Positions 1-5,318 of a stretch of DNA of 5,581 bases are shown in pieces (positions within the stretch are counted from its first letter, which is position 1; every line of letters starts with the position of its first letter). The notes beneath the pieces are model-generated. The model had not been told where the DNA came from. It worked only from the letters and a program-made list of their open reading frames with translations, and ran no database searches. Source of the DNA: Methanobacteriaceae archaeon. Lineage in GTDB: Archaea; Methanobacteriota; Methanobacteria; Methanobacteriales; Methanobacteriaceae. The position numbers were made by a program, and so were the translations under genes. The DNA lies in contig CAAFWR010000028.1 in assembly GCA_900766745.1 (NCBI GenBank), forward strand, positions 1 through 5,581, written 5' to 3'.

Positions 1-330
1 AATCCCAAGCTGCGGATAGACGGTATCTTAATGACTATGGTAATGCCCCGTACCAACATTTCTAAGGAGATTACGGCAACGGTCAAAAGTGCATACGGTC
101 AGAAAATCAAGGTGTTTGATACCGAGATACCACATTCTATCCGTGCGGTGGAAGCTACCGCAGAAGGCAAAAGTATTTTTGCTTACGACAAAAGCGGCAA
201 GGTTGCCGCAGCCTATGAGCAATTGAATATTCCAAAAATCGGAAAGTGGACAGCCACAGATGGCAGAAAGAGAAAAATATTATATCGGATTGAATGGACA
301 AACCTTTCAGAACAGCAGGGAACTTTATGA
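1..330 (+). CDS. ParA/Soj-type partition ATPase, C-terminal part (5' end outside window)
   Basis: The reading frame is open from base 1 and belongs to a gene starting left of the window. The visible protein carries the C-terminal signature of ParA family ATPases: DGILMTMVMPRTNISKEI, then a segment ending in YDKSGKVAAAYEQL, matching the usual 'GIL.T..D.RT.LS.EV' strand and 'GKSI..YD..G..A.AY..L' end of the family. ParA proteins bind ATP and DNA and segregate plasmids, chromosomes or conjugative elements. The Walker motifs lie outside the window. After AAAYEQL (about base 231) the usual lysine- and glutamate-rich tail is replaced by about 33 unfamiliar residues up to the TGA at 328-330, so this end may be a fusion junction. 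The stop overlaps the next ATG as ATGA, which suggests translational coupling. Assignment to ParA is fairly sure; whether the gene is intact is not. Confidence 0.72.
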   Translation, partial: NPKLRIDGILMTMVMPRTNISKEITATVKSAYGQKIKVFDTEIPHSIRAVEATAEGKSIFAYDKSGKVAAAYEQLNIPKIGKWTATDGRKRKILYRIEWTNLSEQQGTL

Positions 331-551
331 GGCTTATTACAAAGGGCAACGAGGAGAAATACTTTACCCATGATTTGAAGCATACAATGGTGGATAAGGA
401 AACTGGAGAGATGATTGCCGTTCCTGGCAGGGAAGATTCATACGAGCAGTTTTTGAAAGCAGAGAAGCAGCTTGCAGAGGAAACTGAGAAAATTATTGTA
501 AACTATCGCCCTTTCATTTATTGGTTAAGTACATGGAGGGGCGATAATTAG
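327..551 (+). CDS. Small unrecognised protein downstream of parA
   Basis: The frame is open from 294, but the better start is the ATG at 327, which overlaps the upstream TGA as ATGA and has an AGGGA-like ribosome site a few bases before it. This gives 74 residues beginning MRLITKGNEEKYFTHDL. The protein is charged and mostly helical in appearance, with an acidic and lysine-rich stretch (SYEQFLKAEKQLAEETEKI) and no membrane segment or motif I can name. Codon use and G+C resemble the parA fragment, not the A+T-rich genes to the right. The last residues (IVNYRPFIYWLSTWRGDN) change character to hydrophobic and aromatic, and the stop TAG lies inside the first GATAATTAG repeat. The 3' end may therefore be a truncated gene running into an insertion boundary. 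No function is proposed. Confidence 0.5.
   Translation: MRLITKGNEEKYFTHDLKHTMVDKETGEMIAVPGREDSYEQFLKAEKQLAEETEKIIVNYRPFIYWLSTWRGDN
504..546. repeat. 14-bp imperfect inverted repeat at the left edge of the A+T-rich block
   Basis: TATCGCCCTTTCAT (504-517) is the inverse complement of ATGGAGGGGCGATA (533-546) apart from two positions that would be G-U wobbles in RNA. The loop is 15 bases. The outer eight base pairs (TATCGCCC/GGGCGATA) are perfect. It lies in the last codons of the small gene and its right arm runs into the GATAATTAG repeat. No T-run follows on either strand, so it is not a typical intrinsic terminator. Confidence 0.5.
543..551 (+). repeat. GATAATTAG repeat, copy A (left edge of A+T-rich block)
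   Basis: This nine-base word recurs in the same orientation at 1696-1704 and 5057-5065. With the preceding C the match to the second copy is CGATAATTAG. Unlike the other two copies it is not followed by a clear palindromic right arm, only by the A+T-rich TTATATAAT. It coincides with the stop of the upstream small gene and with the composition change. A boundary or attachment-site role is inference. Confidence 0.4.
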
Positions 552-713
552 TTATATAATAAATCGGCAGATTCTAGAAGGTAATTCAATTATAAAGACA
601 ATTACCATGCTGAAAATATAAAGAATATGGCAACTAAAAATGTATGATTGCAGATATATATGTTAAATATTACCATATGTCTTATATACAAAATAAACTA
701 GGAGGTTTTTGCA
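552..713 (+). promoter_or_regulatory. Non-coding leader of the tyrosine recombinase gene
   Basis: No gene is visible in this stretch. It holds a perfect TATAAT at 555-560 (no good -35 at 17 bases), a 7-bp inverted repeat GGTAATT/AATTACC (580-586 and 600-606), a second ATTACCAT at 669-676 that repeats 601-608, and a strong ribosome site AGGAGG at 700-705, eight bases before the ATG at 714. A promoter for the recombinase is probably here, but I cannot fix it to a single site. Confidence 0.4.
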
Positions 714-1652
714 ATGCTTTTAAAAGAAGAAATCAATAAATATTTGAATTATTGTAAATTTCAAAAGGAGCTTAATGATAAAACGATAAAGGCATATAAG
801 GCGGATTTGGAACAGTTTATTACAGTGATAGGAGAAAATAATCCAGATAAAGAAACGTTGAATTCATATCTCTTATACCTTCATTGTATGTATAAGCAAA
901 AAACAGTTAAGAGAAAAATTGCCAGTGTGAAAGCTCTATTTCATTATTTGGAGGAAGAAGAGATAATAGAGATAAATCCATTTCACAAGGTAAAAACAAA
1001 GTTTAAAGAAGAAGTTGTTTTACCTAAAATAATTCCAAGAGATATGATAGAGCAGTTGTTGAATCATCTTTATAAGGAAAGAAGTCTTAAAGAATATTCA
1101 GAGTGGCGTAAAAAAATCATTTTAAGGGATATTGCAGTAGTGGAAACACTTTTTTCAACAGGACTTCGTATTTCGGAGTTGTGCCATTTACAAAGTAAAT
1201 ATTTTGACTTGAAGAATGGTGTGTTATGTATCCGAGGAAAAGGAGGAAAAGAACGGTATCTTCAAATAGGAAATAATGATGTATTGTCTATATTGAATGT
1301 CTATAAAGCATGCTTTGAAGATGAGATAAAGAGGCATGGTTATTTTTTTGTCAACCGATATGGAAAGCCATTGTCTGAACAATCAGCCAGAAGCATGATA
1401 CATAAATATGCGGACGAAATACAGGCGGATATAAATATTACACCACATATGTTCCGACATTCATTTGCTACTTACTTGATGGAAGAAGATGTAAATATCA
1501 GATATATACAAAAAATGCTTGGGCATGCTTCTATTACGACAACAGAGATATATACATATGTGACGACTGAGAAGGAAAAAGAGATATTGAGAACAAGGCA
1601 TCCAAGAAACAAGATAAATATAGGAGAAAATTTCGATAATTTGGTATATTAA
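714..1652 (+). CDS. XerC/XerD-like tyrosine recombinase (integrase)
   Basis: This complete 312-residue site-specific recombinase is close to the usual 300 residues of XerC/XerD. Residues 1 to about 95 form the helical core-binding (SAM-like) domain that clamps DNA. Residues about 105-285 form the catalytic domain. All catalytic residues are visible: Arg152 in TGLRISEL, Lys176 in RGKGGKER, His245 and Arg248 in HMFRHSFAT, His271 in LGHASITTTEIY, and the nucleophile Tyr280. Family members cut and rejoin DNA at short inverted-arm sites through a 3'-phosphotyrosine. The ATG at 714 is fixed by AGGAGG eight bases upstream. About 25 residues follow the tyrosine, somewhat basic at first. It lacks the N-terminal arm-binding domain of large ICE integrases, so it is Xer-sized rather than Tn916-Int-like. 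Its neighbours suggest it serves the A+T-rich cargo block, possibly acting at the GATAATTAG repeats. That link is inferred; the enzyme class is sure. Confidence 0.95.
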   Translation: MLLKEEINKYLNYCKFQKELNDKTIKAYKADLEQFITVIGENNPDKETLNSYLLYLHCMYKQKTVKRKIASVKALFHYLEEEEIIEINPFHKVKTKFKEEVVLPKIIPRDMIEQLLNHLYKERSLKEYSEWRKKIILRDIAVVETLFSTGLRISELCHLQSKYFDLKNGVLCIRGKGGKERYLQIGNNDVLSILNVYKACFEDEIKRHGYFFVNRYGKPLSEQSARSMIHKYADEIQADINITPHMFRHSFATYLMEEDVNIRYIQKMLGHASITTTEIYTYVTTEKEKEILRTRHPRNKINIGENFDNLVY

Positions 1653-1654
1653 GA

Positions 1655-1683
1655 TTGCTAAATCTTGGGAAAATTTGTATAAT
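1655..1683 (+). promoter_or_regulatory. Sigma-A-type promoter for the STAND-like gene
   Basis: TTGCTA at 1655-1660 and a perfect TATAAT at 1678-1683 are separated by 17 bases. The -35 box matches TTGACA at four of six positions. Predicted transcription start is about 1689-1691, so the ATG at 1775 would have a leader of about 85 bases and the ATG at 1688 would not be usefully transcribed. The promoter begins three bases after the recombinase stop, so the large gene can be expressed independently. Confidence 0.6.
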
Positions 1684-1694
1684 TAATATGGTAA

Positions 1695-1713
1695 CGATAA
1701 TTAGGAATTATCG
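1695..1713. repeat. Perfect palindrome CGATAATT-AGG-AATTATCG (repeat copy B)
   Basis: Eight-base arms CGATAATT (1695-1702) and AATTATCG (1706-1713) flank the three-base centre AGG. It contains the GATAATTAG word shared with 543-551 and 5057-5065. It lies just downstream of the predicted transcription start of the STAND-like gene, so it could be an operator, the first hairpin of the leader RNA, or a recombinase core site. The sequence alone does not decide. Confidence 0.6.
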
Positions 1714-1774
1714 GATGAAAATTAGAAAAACAGAGAACAAATTCATATTTTTTATACAGTATTTGGGTGAAAAA

Positions 1775-4105
1775 ATGTCAGATTTCAAATTTGTATGTCG
1801 AGAAGAAGAACTTAATTTTGTGCAAGAAGCTTTATTAGAAAAGAAGTTTATTATATATTACTATTTTAATGATAGTGGTCTAACTCATTATTTAAAGAAA
1901 TTGAATTCGATTTTAAACACCGATAATGAGATATGTTTCTATGTTGATTGTATTAAAAGCCAAAGTATTGCTATTCAAATTGCTACACAAATTATTTCTT
2001 GTTTCGATAAGAAAAAATTATCTCAATATACAAAAAGTAATGGTGAGGTAATCAAGAAAATTATAGAATCATTATCATCGTCTATAGATATTATACCATT
2101 CGTAAACGCTGGGGAACTTGTATCAAGTTTTGCAGATGCAATAAAAGACACTCTTGATACAGACATTGAACATTTATCAGATTATAAAATTGAAAAAGCA
2201 ATTATTAGTATGCTTGGTCAAATAGAAAAAAAAGGAAAAATTAGAAAAGTATATATTTTAGTTGATGATGCAAGTTCTTTAAAACCAGAAGGGATAGAGT
2301 TTGTTGCTAAAATTATGGATTTTGATGTAGTGAGAACGTTGCTAACAATCCCTAATAATCATATTGACCCAGGAATGGAAAATCTATCTAAAATTTGTGC
2401 AAATGACTATAAGCCATATGAATTAGAAAAGATATTTAAGCGTCCAAATGATACTATGATAAAAGGATTATTTAGATGTTATGAACAAAACTATAATGAT
2501 GATTATTTAAACATTTTTAATAGATATGAAAGAAATATCCATGTAATCATGTCCTATATCCGGGGATTTCATATGGATTTCATGCAATTAGATAAGCCAT
2601 CTATTTGTATATTAAAAATTTTATTGATTTTAGGAACACCTTTGGATATTGTGACTTTGAAAACAATATACATTCGAAATGCGCATTTACCAACAAATAT
2701 AGTCGAGGCTGATTTTAACGTTTTAATTAATAAAATGAGCATACAGGGCTTTATAGCACGTGACCAAAGAGATTGTATACATTTAAATAATAATATTGTA
2801 AGTGAAAAAGATATAAAAATTACTTTGATTGAACGACTGTCTATTTCAAGAGATATTATTGATACATTTGAAACATGTAAGATGCAATTGACAATTCCAC
2901 AGTTAAAATTTGCAGTATCCAATTTAGATAAAGATTATAATAGACGTAAATCATATATTTTACTGCTATTAGATAAGCAAAAATCAATAGGACAGGTAGA
3001 ACAACAGTATCTTGATATGTTATTCTATTTAGATAATAAATACGATTTAATAAAAATATGTTCTATGTATTACAATTTACAGGTGTATGATGTTCCCTTT
3101 TTACGACTTCAGCAGCACACAGAATTTCTAGAGGAAAGGGAATGTAAAGATTTACTTGCATTATTAAAAGAAAGATTACATAAAGACAACTATTGCGAAA
3201 AATTATGGGACTTGGTTAATAGTAGTATAAATCTAGATGAGAAGTGCTTATTGATGGCAGTTCTGTTTACAGCTTTATTTAACAATGGTGAAAATGAGAA
3301 ATGCTTAGAAATATTACATGATACAAACAATAAATTTTATTATGAAAACTTTCGCCCATCTTGTTACTATCATTTTTTACTTAGAAATGTAAGTTATTAC
3401 GTAGAAAACGTAGAAGAAGGCATACGAAATTACAGTTATTGTTTGTCAAAATTTAAAAATTGCGATCCAGTAAATTACAATCGAACTTTATCAAATTTTA
3501 TTGGTTATTTAATGAAACATATAAAGAACAAACAAGCCAAGCAAGTTTTAAACAATAAAATCGATGAGGTTAAATCTATTTTGGAATTTAATGACCAAAA
3601 ATATTTGTATTTAAACATAAATTATGGAATTTATTTAATGTTAGAAACGAATGATGATCCAACACCATATTTTGATTCAATTTTATTTGATGCAGGAACA
3701 ACAGAAACACCATATATATATGCAAAAATTAATCAAGCTCTTTATATTGCCCAGCATAATCCCATCGAGGCACTTAAATGCCTTGATGAGATATTTTATG
3801 CTTCGATTTGTGACTCAAATGTTGTACCAACAAAAATTTTTTATAAAATAAATAGGTTACTTGTTGATTATATGAATGACATAAATAATGTTGAATTCTT
3901 AGAAGAAATCAAATCAACACCTCTACGAGGCGATGAAAAATATACAAAATATCTATATTCATTTTATTCATATAGATTTAAAAATAAAATAAAATATAAA
4001 GATTTAGATTTCAAACAATGCTTCTTGCCAGGGTATATTTTTTATCATGGCTTTGATGCAGAAGTACTTATGTCAAGCTTAGCAAGACCTAATTTGAGAA
4101 TATGA
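1775..4105 (+). CDS. Large STAND/AAA-like protein with a degenerate Walker A motif
   Basis: The start is set at the ATG at 1775, which has GGGTGA four bases upstream; the frame stays open back to a TTG at 1655 but without a ribosome site. The product has 776 residues. Residues 5-15 (FVCREEELNFV) match the 'F.GRE.EL' entry of STAND/AAA NTPases. Residues 26-43 (IIYYYFNDSGLTHYLKKL) align with the P-loop, but Gly-Lys-Thr is replaced by Gly35-Leu36-Thr37, so the phosphate-binding lysine is missing. Residues 158-165 (KVYILVDD) look like an intact Walker B. About 253-262 (RNIHVIMSYI) resembles the sensor-2/lid helix. Residues about 273-343 fit a winged helix (ILKILLILGTPLDIVTLKTIY, then a hydrophobic hairpin). 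About 360-776 is a long array of amphipathic, probably TPR-like helices without a clear consensus. No signal peptide or membrane segment is seen. In STAND proteins the C-terminal repeats sense a ligand and the NTPase core oligomerises. The last 20 codons, stop included, overlap the ATP-grasp gene. Function is unknown; the fold assignment is moderate. Confidence 0.85.
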   Translation: MSDFKFVCREEELNFVQEALLEKKFIIYYYFNDSGLTHYLKKLNSILNTDNEICFYVDCIKSQSIAIQIATQIISCFDKKKLSQYTKSNGEVIKKIIESLSSSIDIIPFVNAGELVSSFADAIKDTLDTDIEHLSDYKIEKAIISMLGQIEKKGKIRKVYILVDDASSLKPEGIEFVAKIMDFDVVRTLLTIPNNHIDPGMENLSKICANDYKPYELEKIFKRPNDTMIKGLFRCYEQNYNDDYLNIFNRYERNIHVIMSYIRGFHMDFMQLDKPSICILKILLILGTPLDIVTLKTIYIRNAHLPTNIVEADFNVLINKMSIQGFIARDQRDCIHLNNNIVSEKDIKITLIERLSISRDIIDTFETCKMQLTIPQLKFAVSNLDKDYNRRKSYILLLLDKQKSIGQVEQQYLDMLFYLDNKYDLIKICSMYYNLQVYDVPFLRLQQHTEFLEERECKDLLALLKERLHKDNYCEKLWDLVNSSINLDEKCLLMAVLFTALFNNGENEKCLEILHDTNNKFYYENFRPSCYYHFLLRNVSYYVENVEEGIRNYSYCLSKFKNCDPVNYNRTLSNFIGYLMKHIKNKQAKQVLNNKIDEVKSILEFNDQKYLYLNINYGIYLMLETNDDPTPYFDSILFDAGTTETPYIYAKINQALYIAQHNPIEALKCLDEIFYASICDSNVVPTKIFYKINRLLVDYMNDINNVEFLEEIKSTPLRGDEKYTKYLYSFYSYRFKNKIKYKDLDFKQCFLPGYIFYHGFDAEVLMSSLARPNLRI

Positions 4106-5043
4106 TTAATTAATTCTTCATAAGATTTAAAATGACTATTAAGAAAACTGTTCACAAAACCACCCTGTATTCCTAAATTCATTAGAACATTTACTTCTAA
4201 GAAGTATGGTGTAAGGCTTTCTTCTTCTAGCATAAAATCAATTCGAGCATAATCACAAGGTTGCATAGCCGAATAATACTTTTTAGCCATATACATAAGT
4301 TGCTTATTAATAGCAATATCTTGGCTCTCAAAACGTTCCATTCCAGAATCTGCAAATCGTTTTTGAGAATATGTCATGATATTTCCAGTTTTATTGGATA
4401 CAGTATAGTGAGGTGGTGCAATTAATGGATTTCCGGAGATAGTATTTATCAAAGATACTCCGTAGCATATTCCCTTAATGTATTTTTCAACGATAACATC
4501 TATATTTTGTTGAGCATAGAGTTTTGATTTTGCTATTGCATCCTTCCAAGAATGGCAAAGGGAACTTTCGTCTATATTTATTGATGCACTACCGAAACGC
4601 GGTTTAACAAAATATGGACCAGGGAATGGAGCTGTTTTACATAATGGATATTCTTTAGAGCAAACTATCCATGGAGCGGTTTTTAATCCCAAATGTTCTG
4701 CAAGTTGTTTAGACATACTTTTATCTTCAACAAGCGCACGAACATTTGGAGTTGCGCCTATGTATTTTATATTGTAATATTCACACAACGATTGAACAAA
4801 AATTTCACTATTTCTAAATCCTAATCTATTATAAACGGACCAGACTAATTGGTATTTATCGTGATTTTTTATGAGATAATCAACATCACTGGCTGTATCT
4901 ATGTTATATTTTGATTTCTGCAATATATCAACAATTTTCCAATGGTAGGTCTCGGCATAAAACTTTTCCTCTGATGTTTTAGGTGGATTTAATACAATAC
5001 CATTTGTGGGTGCAAATTGGGCTAAAAATAGAATATTTGTCAT
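4045..5043 (-). CDS. ATP-grasp ligase, D-Ala-D-Ala ligase superfamily
   Basis: This complete 332-residue minus-strand gene has its ATG at 5043-5041 and AAGGA five bases upstream, and stops with TGA at 4047-4045. Residues 1 to about 105 form the preATP-grasp domain (MTNILFLAQF at the start, YIGATPNVRALVEDK at the end). The ATP-grasp fold follows: Asp107-Lys108 and SKQLAEHLGLKTAPW, the ATP-binding strand PYFVKPRFGSASINI with Lys147 and the small-residue loop Gly151-Ser154, Glu186 in VIVEKYIKG, and the metal-binding set Arg267, Asp269, Glu283 and Asn285 in YARIDFML and YFLEVNVLMNLG. The family joins a carboxylate to an amine through an acyl phosphate with ATP and magnesium. Length is close to Ddl (about 300-360), but the usual EVNT.PG.T signature reads EVNVLMNLG, so it is probably not housekeeping D-Ala-D-Ala ligase. 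The substrate could be an amino acid or peptide. It converges on the STAND-like gene. Class is confident, substrate unknown. Confidence 0.9.
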   Translation of the reverse strand: MTNILFLAQFAPTNGIVLNPPKTSEEKFYAETYHWKIVDILQKSKYNIDTASDVDYLIKNHDKYQLVWSVYNRLGFRNSEIFVQSLCEYYNIKYIGATPNVRALVEDKSMSKQLAEHLGLKTAPWIVCSKEYPLCKTAPFPGPYFVKPRFGSASINIDESSLCHSWKDAIAKSKLYAQQNIDVIVEKYIKGICYGVSLINTISGNPLIAPPHYTVSNKTGNIMTYSQKRFADSGMERFESQDIAINKQLMYMAKKYYSAMQPCDYARIDFMLEEESLTPYFLEVNVLMNLGIQGGFVNSFLNSHFKSYEELINHILKLGLAKLDISTSASKP

Positions 5044-5055
5044 TTTTTCCTTGTA

Positions 5056-5079
5056 TGATAATTAGGAAGTTAATTATCA
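5056..5079. repeat. Palindrome upstream of the ATP-grasp gene (repeat copy C)
   Basis: Nine-base arms TGATAATTA (5056-5064) and TAATTATCA (5071-5079) flank the centre GGAAGT. The imperfect match extends about three bases further out on each side. It contains the shared word GATAATTAG and even GATAATTAGGAA in common with copy B, but has six central bases instead of three. Reading on the minus strand, it lies just upstream of the ATP-grasp ribosome site. I see no convincing -35/-10 pair for that gene. Confidence 0.6.
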
Positions 5080-5112
5080 CACGTTTCCTTTCTTTTAATA
5101 TCGTGGTTCAAT

Positions 5113-5199
5113 ACAATTCAGATACTATGGACTTTTGATTTTTTTCTGTAGCTTGACTACTCAACTGGAGTGTATTGCCGCTACCTTTATCTGAATTGT
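5113..5199 (+). repeat. 12-bp inverted repeat forming the main stem of the IS110 leader
   Basis: ACAATTCAGATA at 5113-5124 and TATCTGAATTGT at 5188-5199 are perfect inverse complements with 63 bases between them. Nested inside are a 5-bp helix GTAGC/GCTAC and a small ACTC/GAGT hairpin (5159-5162 and 5168-5171). This stem-with-internal-loop layout is what one would expect of a bridge RNA binding loop. Confidence 0.6.
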
Positions 5200-5219
5200 T
5201 TATCAGCTGGATGTTGCCG

Positions 5220-5233
5220 GAGTGTTTTCACTC
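5220..5233 (+). repeat. Hairpin GAGTG-TTTT-CACTC in the IS110 leader
   Basis: A perfect 5-bp stem with a TTTT loop lies 20 bases after the main stem. No T-run follows, so it is a structural hairpin within the leader rather than a terminator. Confidence 0.5.
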
Positions 5234-5318
5234 AGAGTACTTATTTCTATCAAGTCTACGATGATAATCGATGGTGGACATCATGGTATCAGACTTTAGG
5301 AAAGGGAGGTACAACCTC

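Larger units (their letters stand above)
5085..5318 (+). ncRNA. IS110 left-end non-coding region, candidate bridge RNA
   Basis: These roughly 230 bases have no gene and precede an IS110-type transposase start. In characterised IS110-group elements such as IS621 this position encodes a structured bridge RNA whose two loops pair with target and donor DNA. The sequence has fitting structure: a perfect 12-bp stem ACAATTCAGATA (5113-5124) with TATCTGAATTGT (5188-5199), inside it GTAGC (5148-5152) with GCTAC (5180-5184) enclosing a 27-base internal loop, and a separate hairpin GAGTG-TTTT-CACTC at 5220-5233. The exact RNA ends and the left end of the element cannot be fixed because the family lacks terminal inverted repeats and the right end is outside the window. 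The bridge RNA call is inference from family knowledge plus these helices. Confidence 0.45.

Noticed and set aside
28..349. Two short minus-strand open frames opposite parA and the small gene
   Set aside because: They are antisense to a recognisable ParA C-terminus, cysteine- and phenylalanine-rich as shadows often are, and have no start signals.
504..560. Intrinsic terminator after the parA operon
   Set aside because: The 504-546 inverted repeat is followed by ATTAGTTATATAAT, not a run of T on either strand, and it lies within the coding frame.
1655..1774. In-frame upstream extension of the STAND-like protein from a TTG at 1655 or an ATG at 1688
   Set aside because: No ribosome site precedes either codon, the predicted transcript starts at about 1690, and the extension is unlike a protein start. 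The ATG at 1775 has GGGTGA in front of it and begins the REEEL motif.
2569..2922. 117-codon open frame on the minus strand inside the large gene
   Set aside because: It has no ribosome site and no recognisable protein, and it lies wholly antisense to a convincing coding frame. It is a shadow of A+T-rich coding sequence.
3651..3851. 66-codon open frame on the plus strand in another frame of the large gene
   Set aside because: It is a low-complexity, methionine- and isoleucine-rich product in the shadow of the real frame, with no start signal.
5109..5177. CAATACA at 5109-5115 complementary to TGTATTG at 5171-5177 as a bridge RNA target match
   Set aside because: It is only seven bases, lies beside the main stem, and has no adjacent CT core that would mark the element end. 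It may be chance or an alternative helix.
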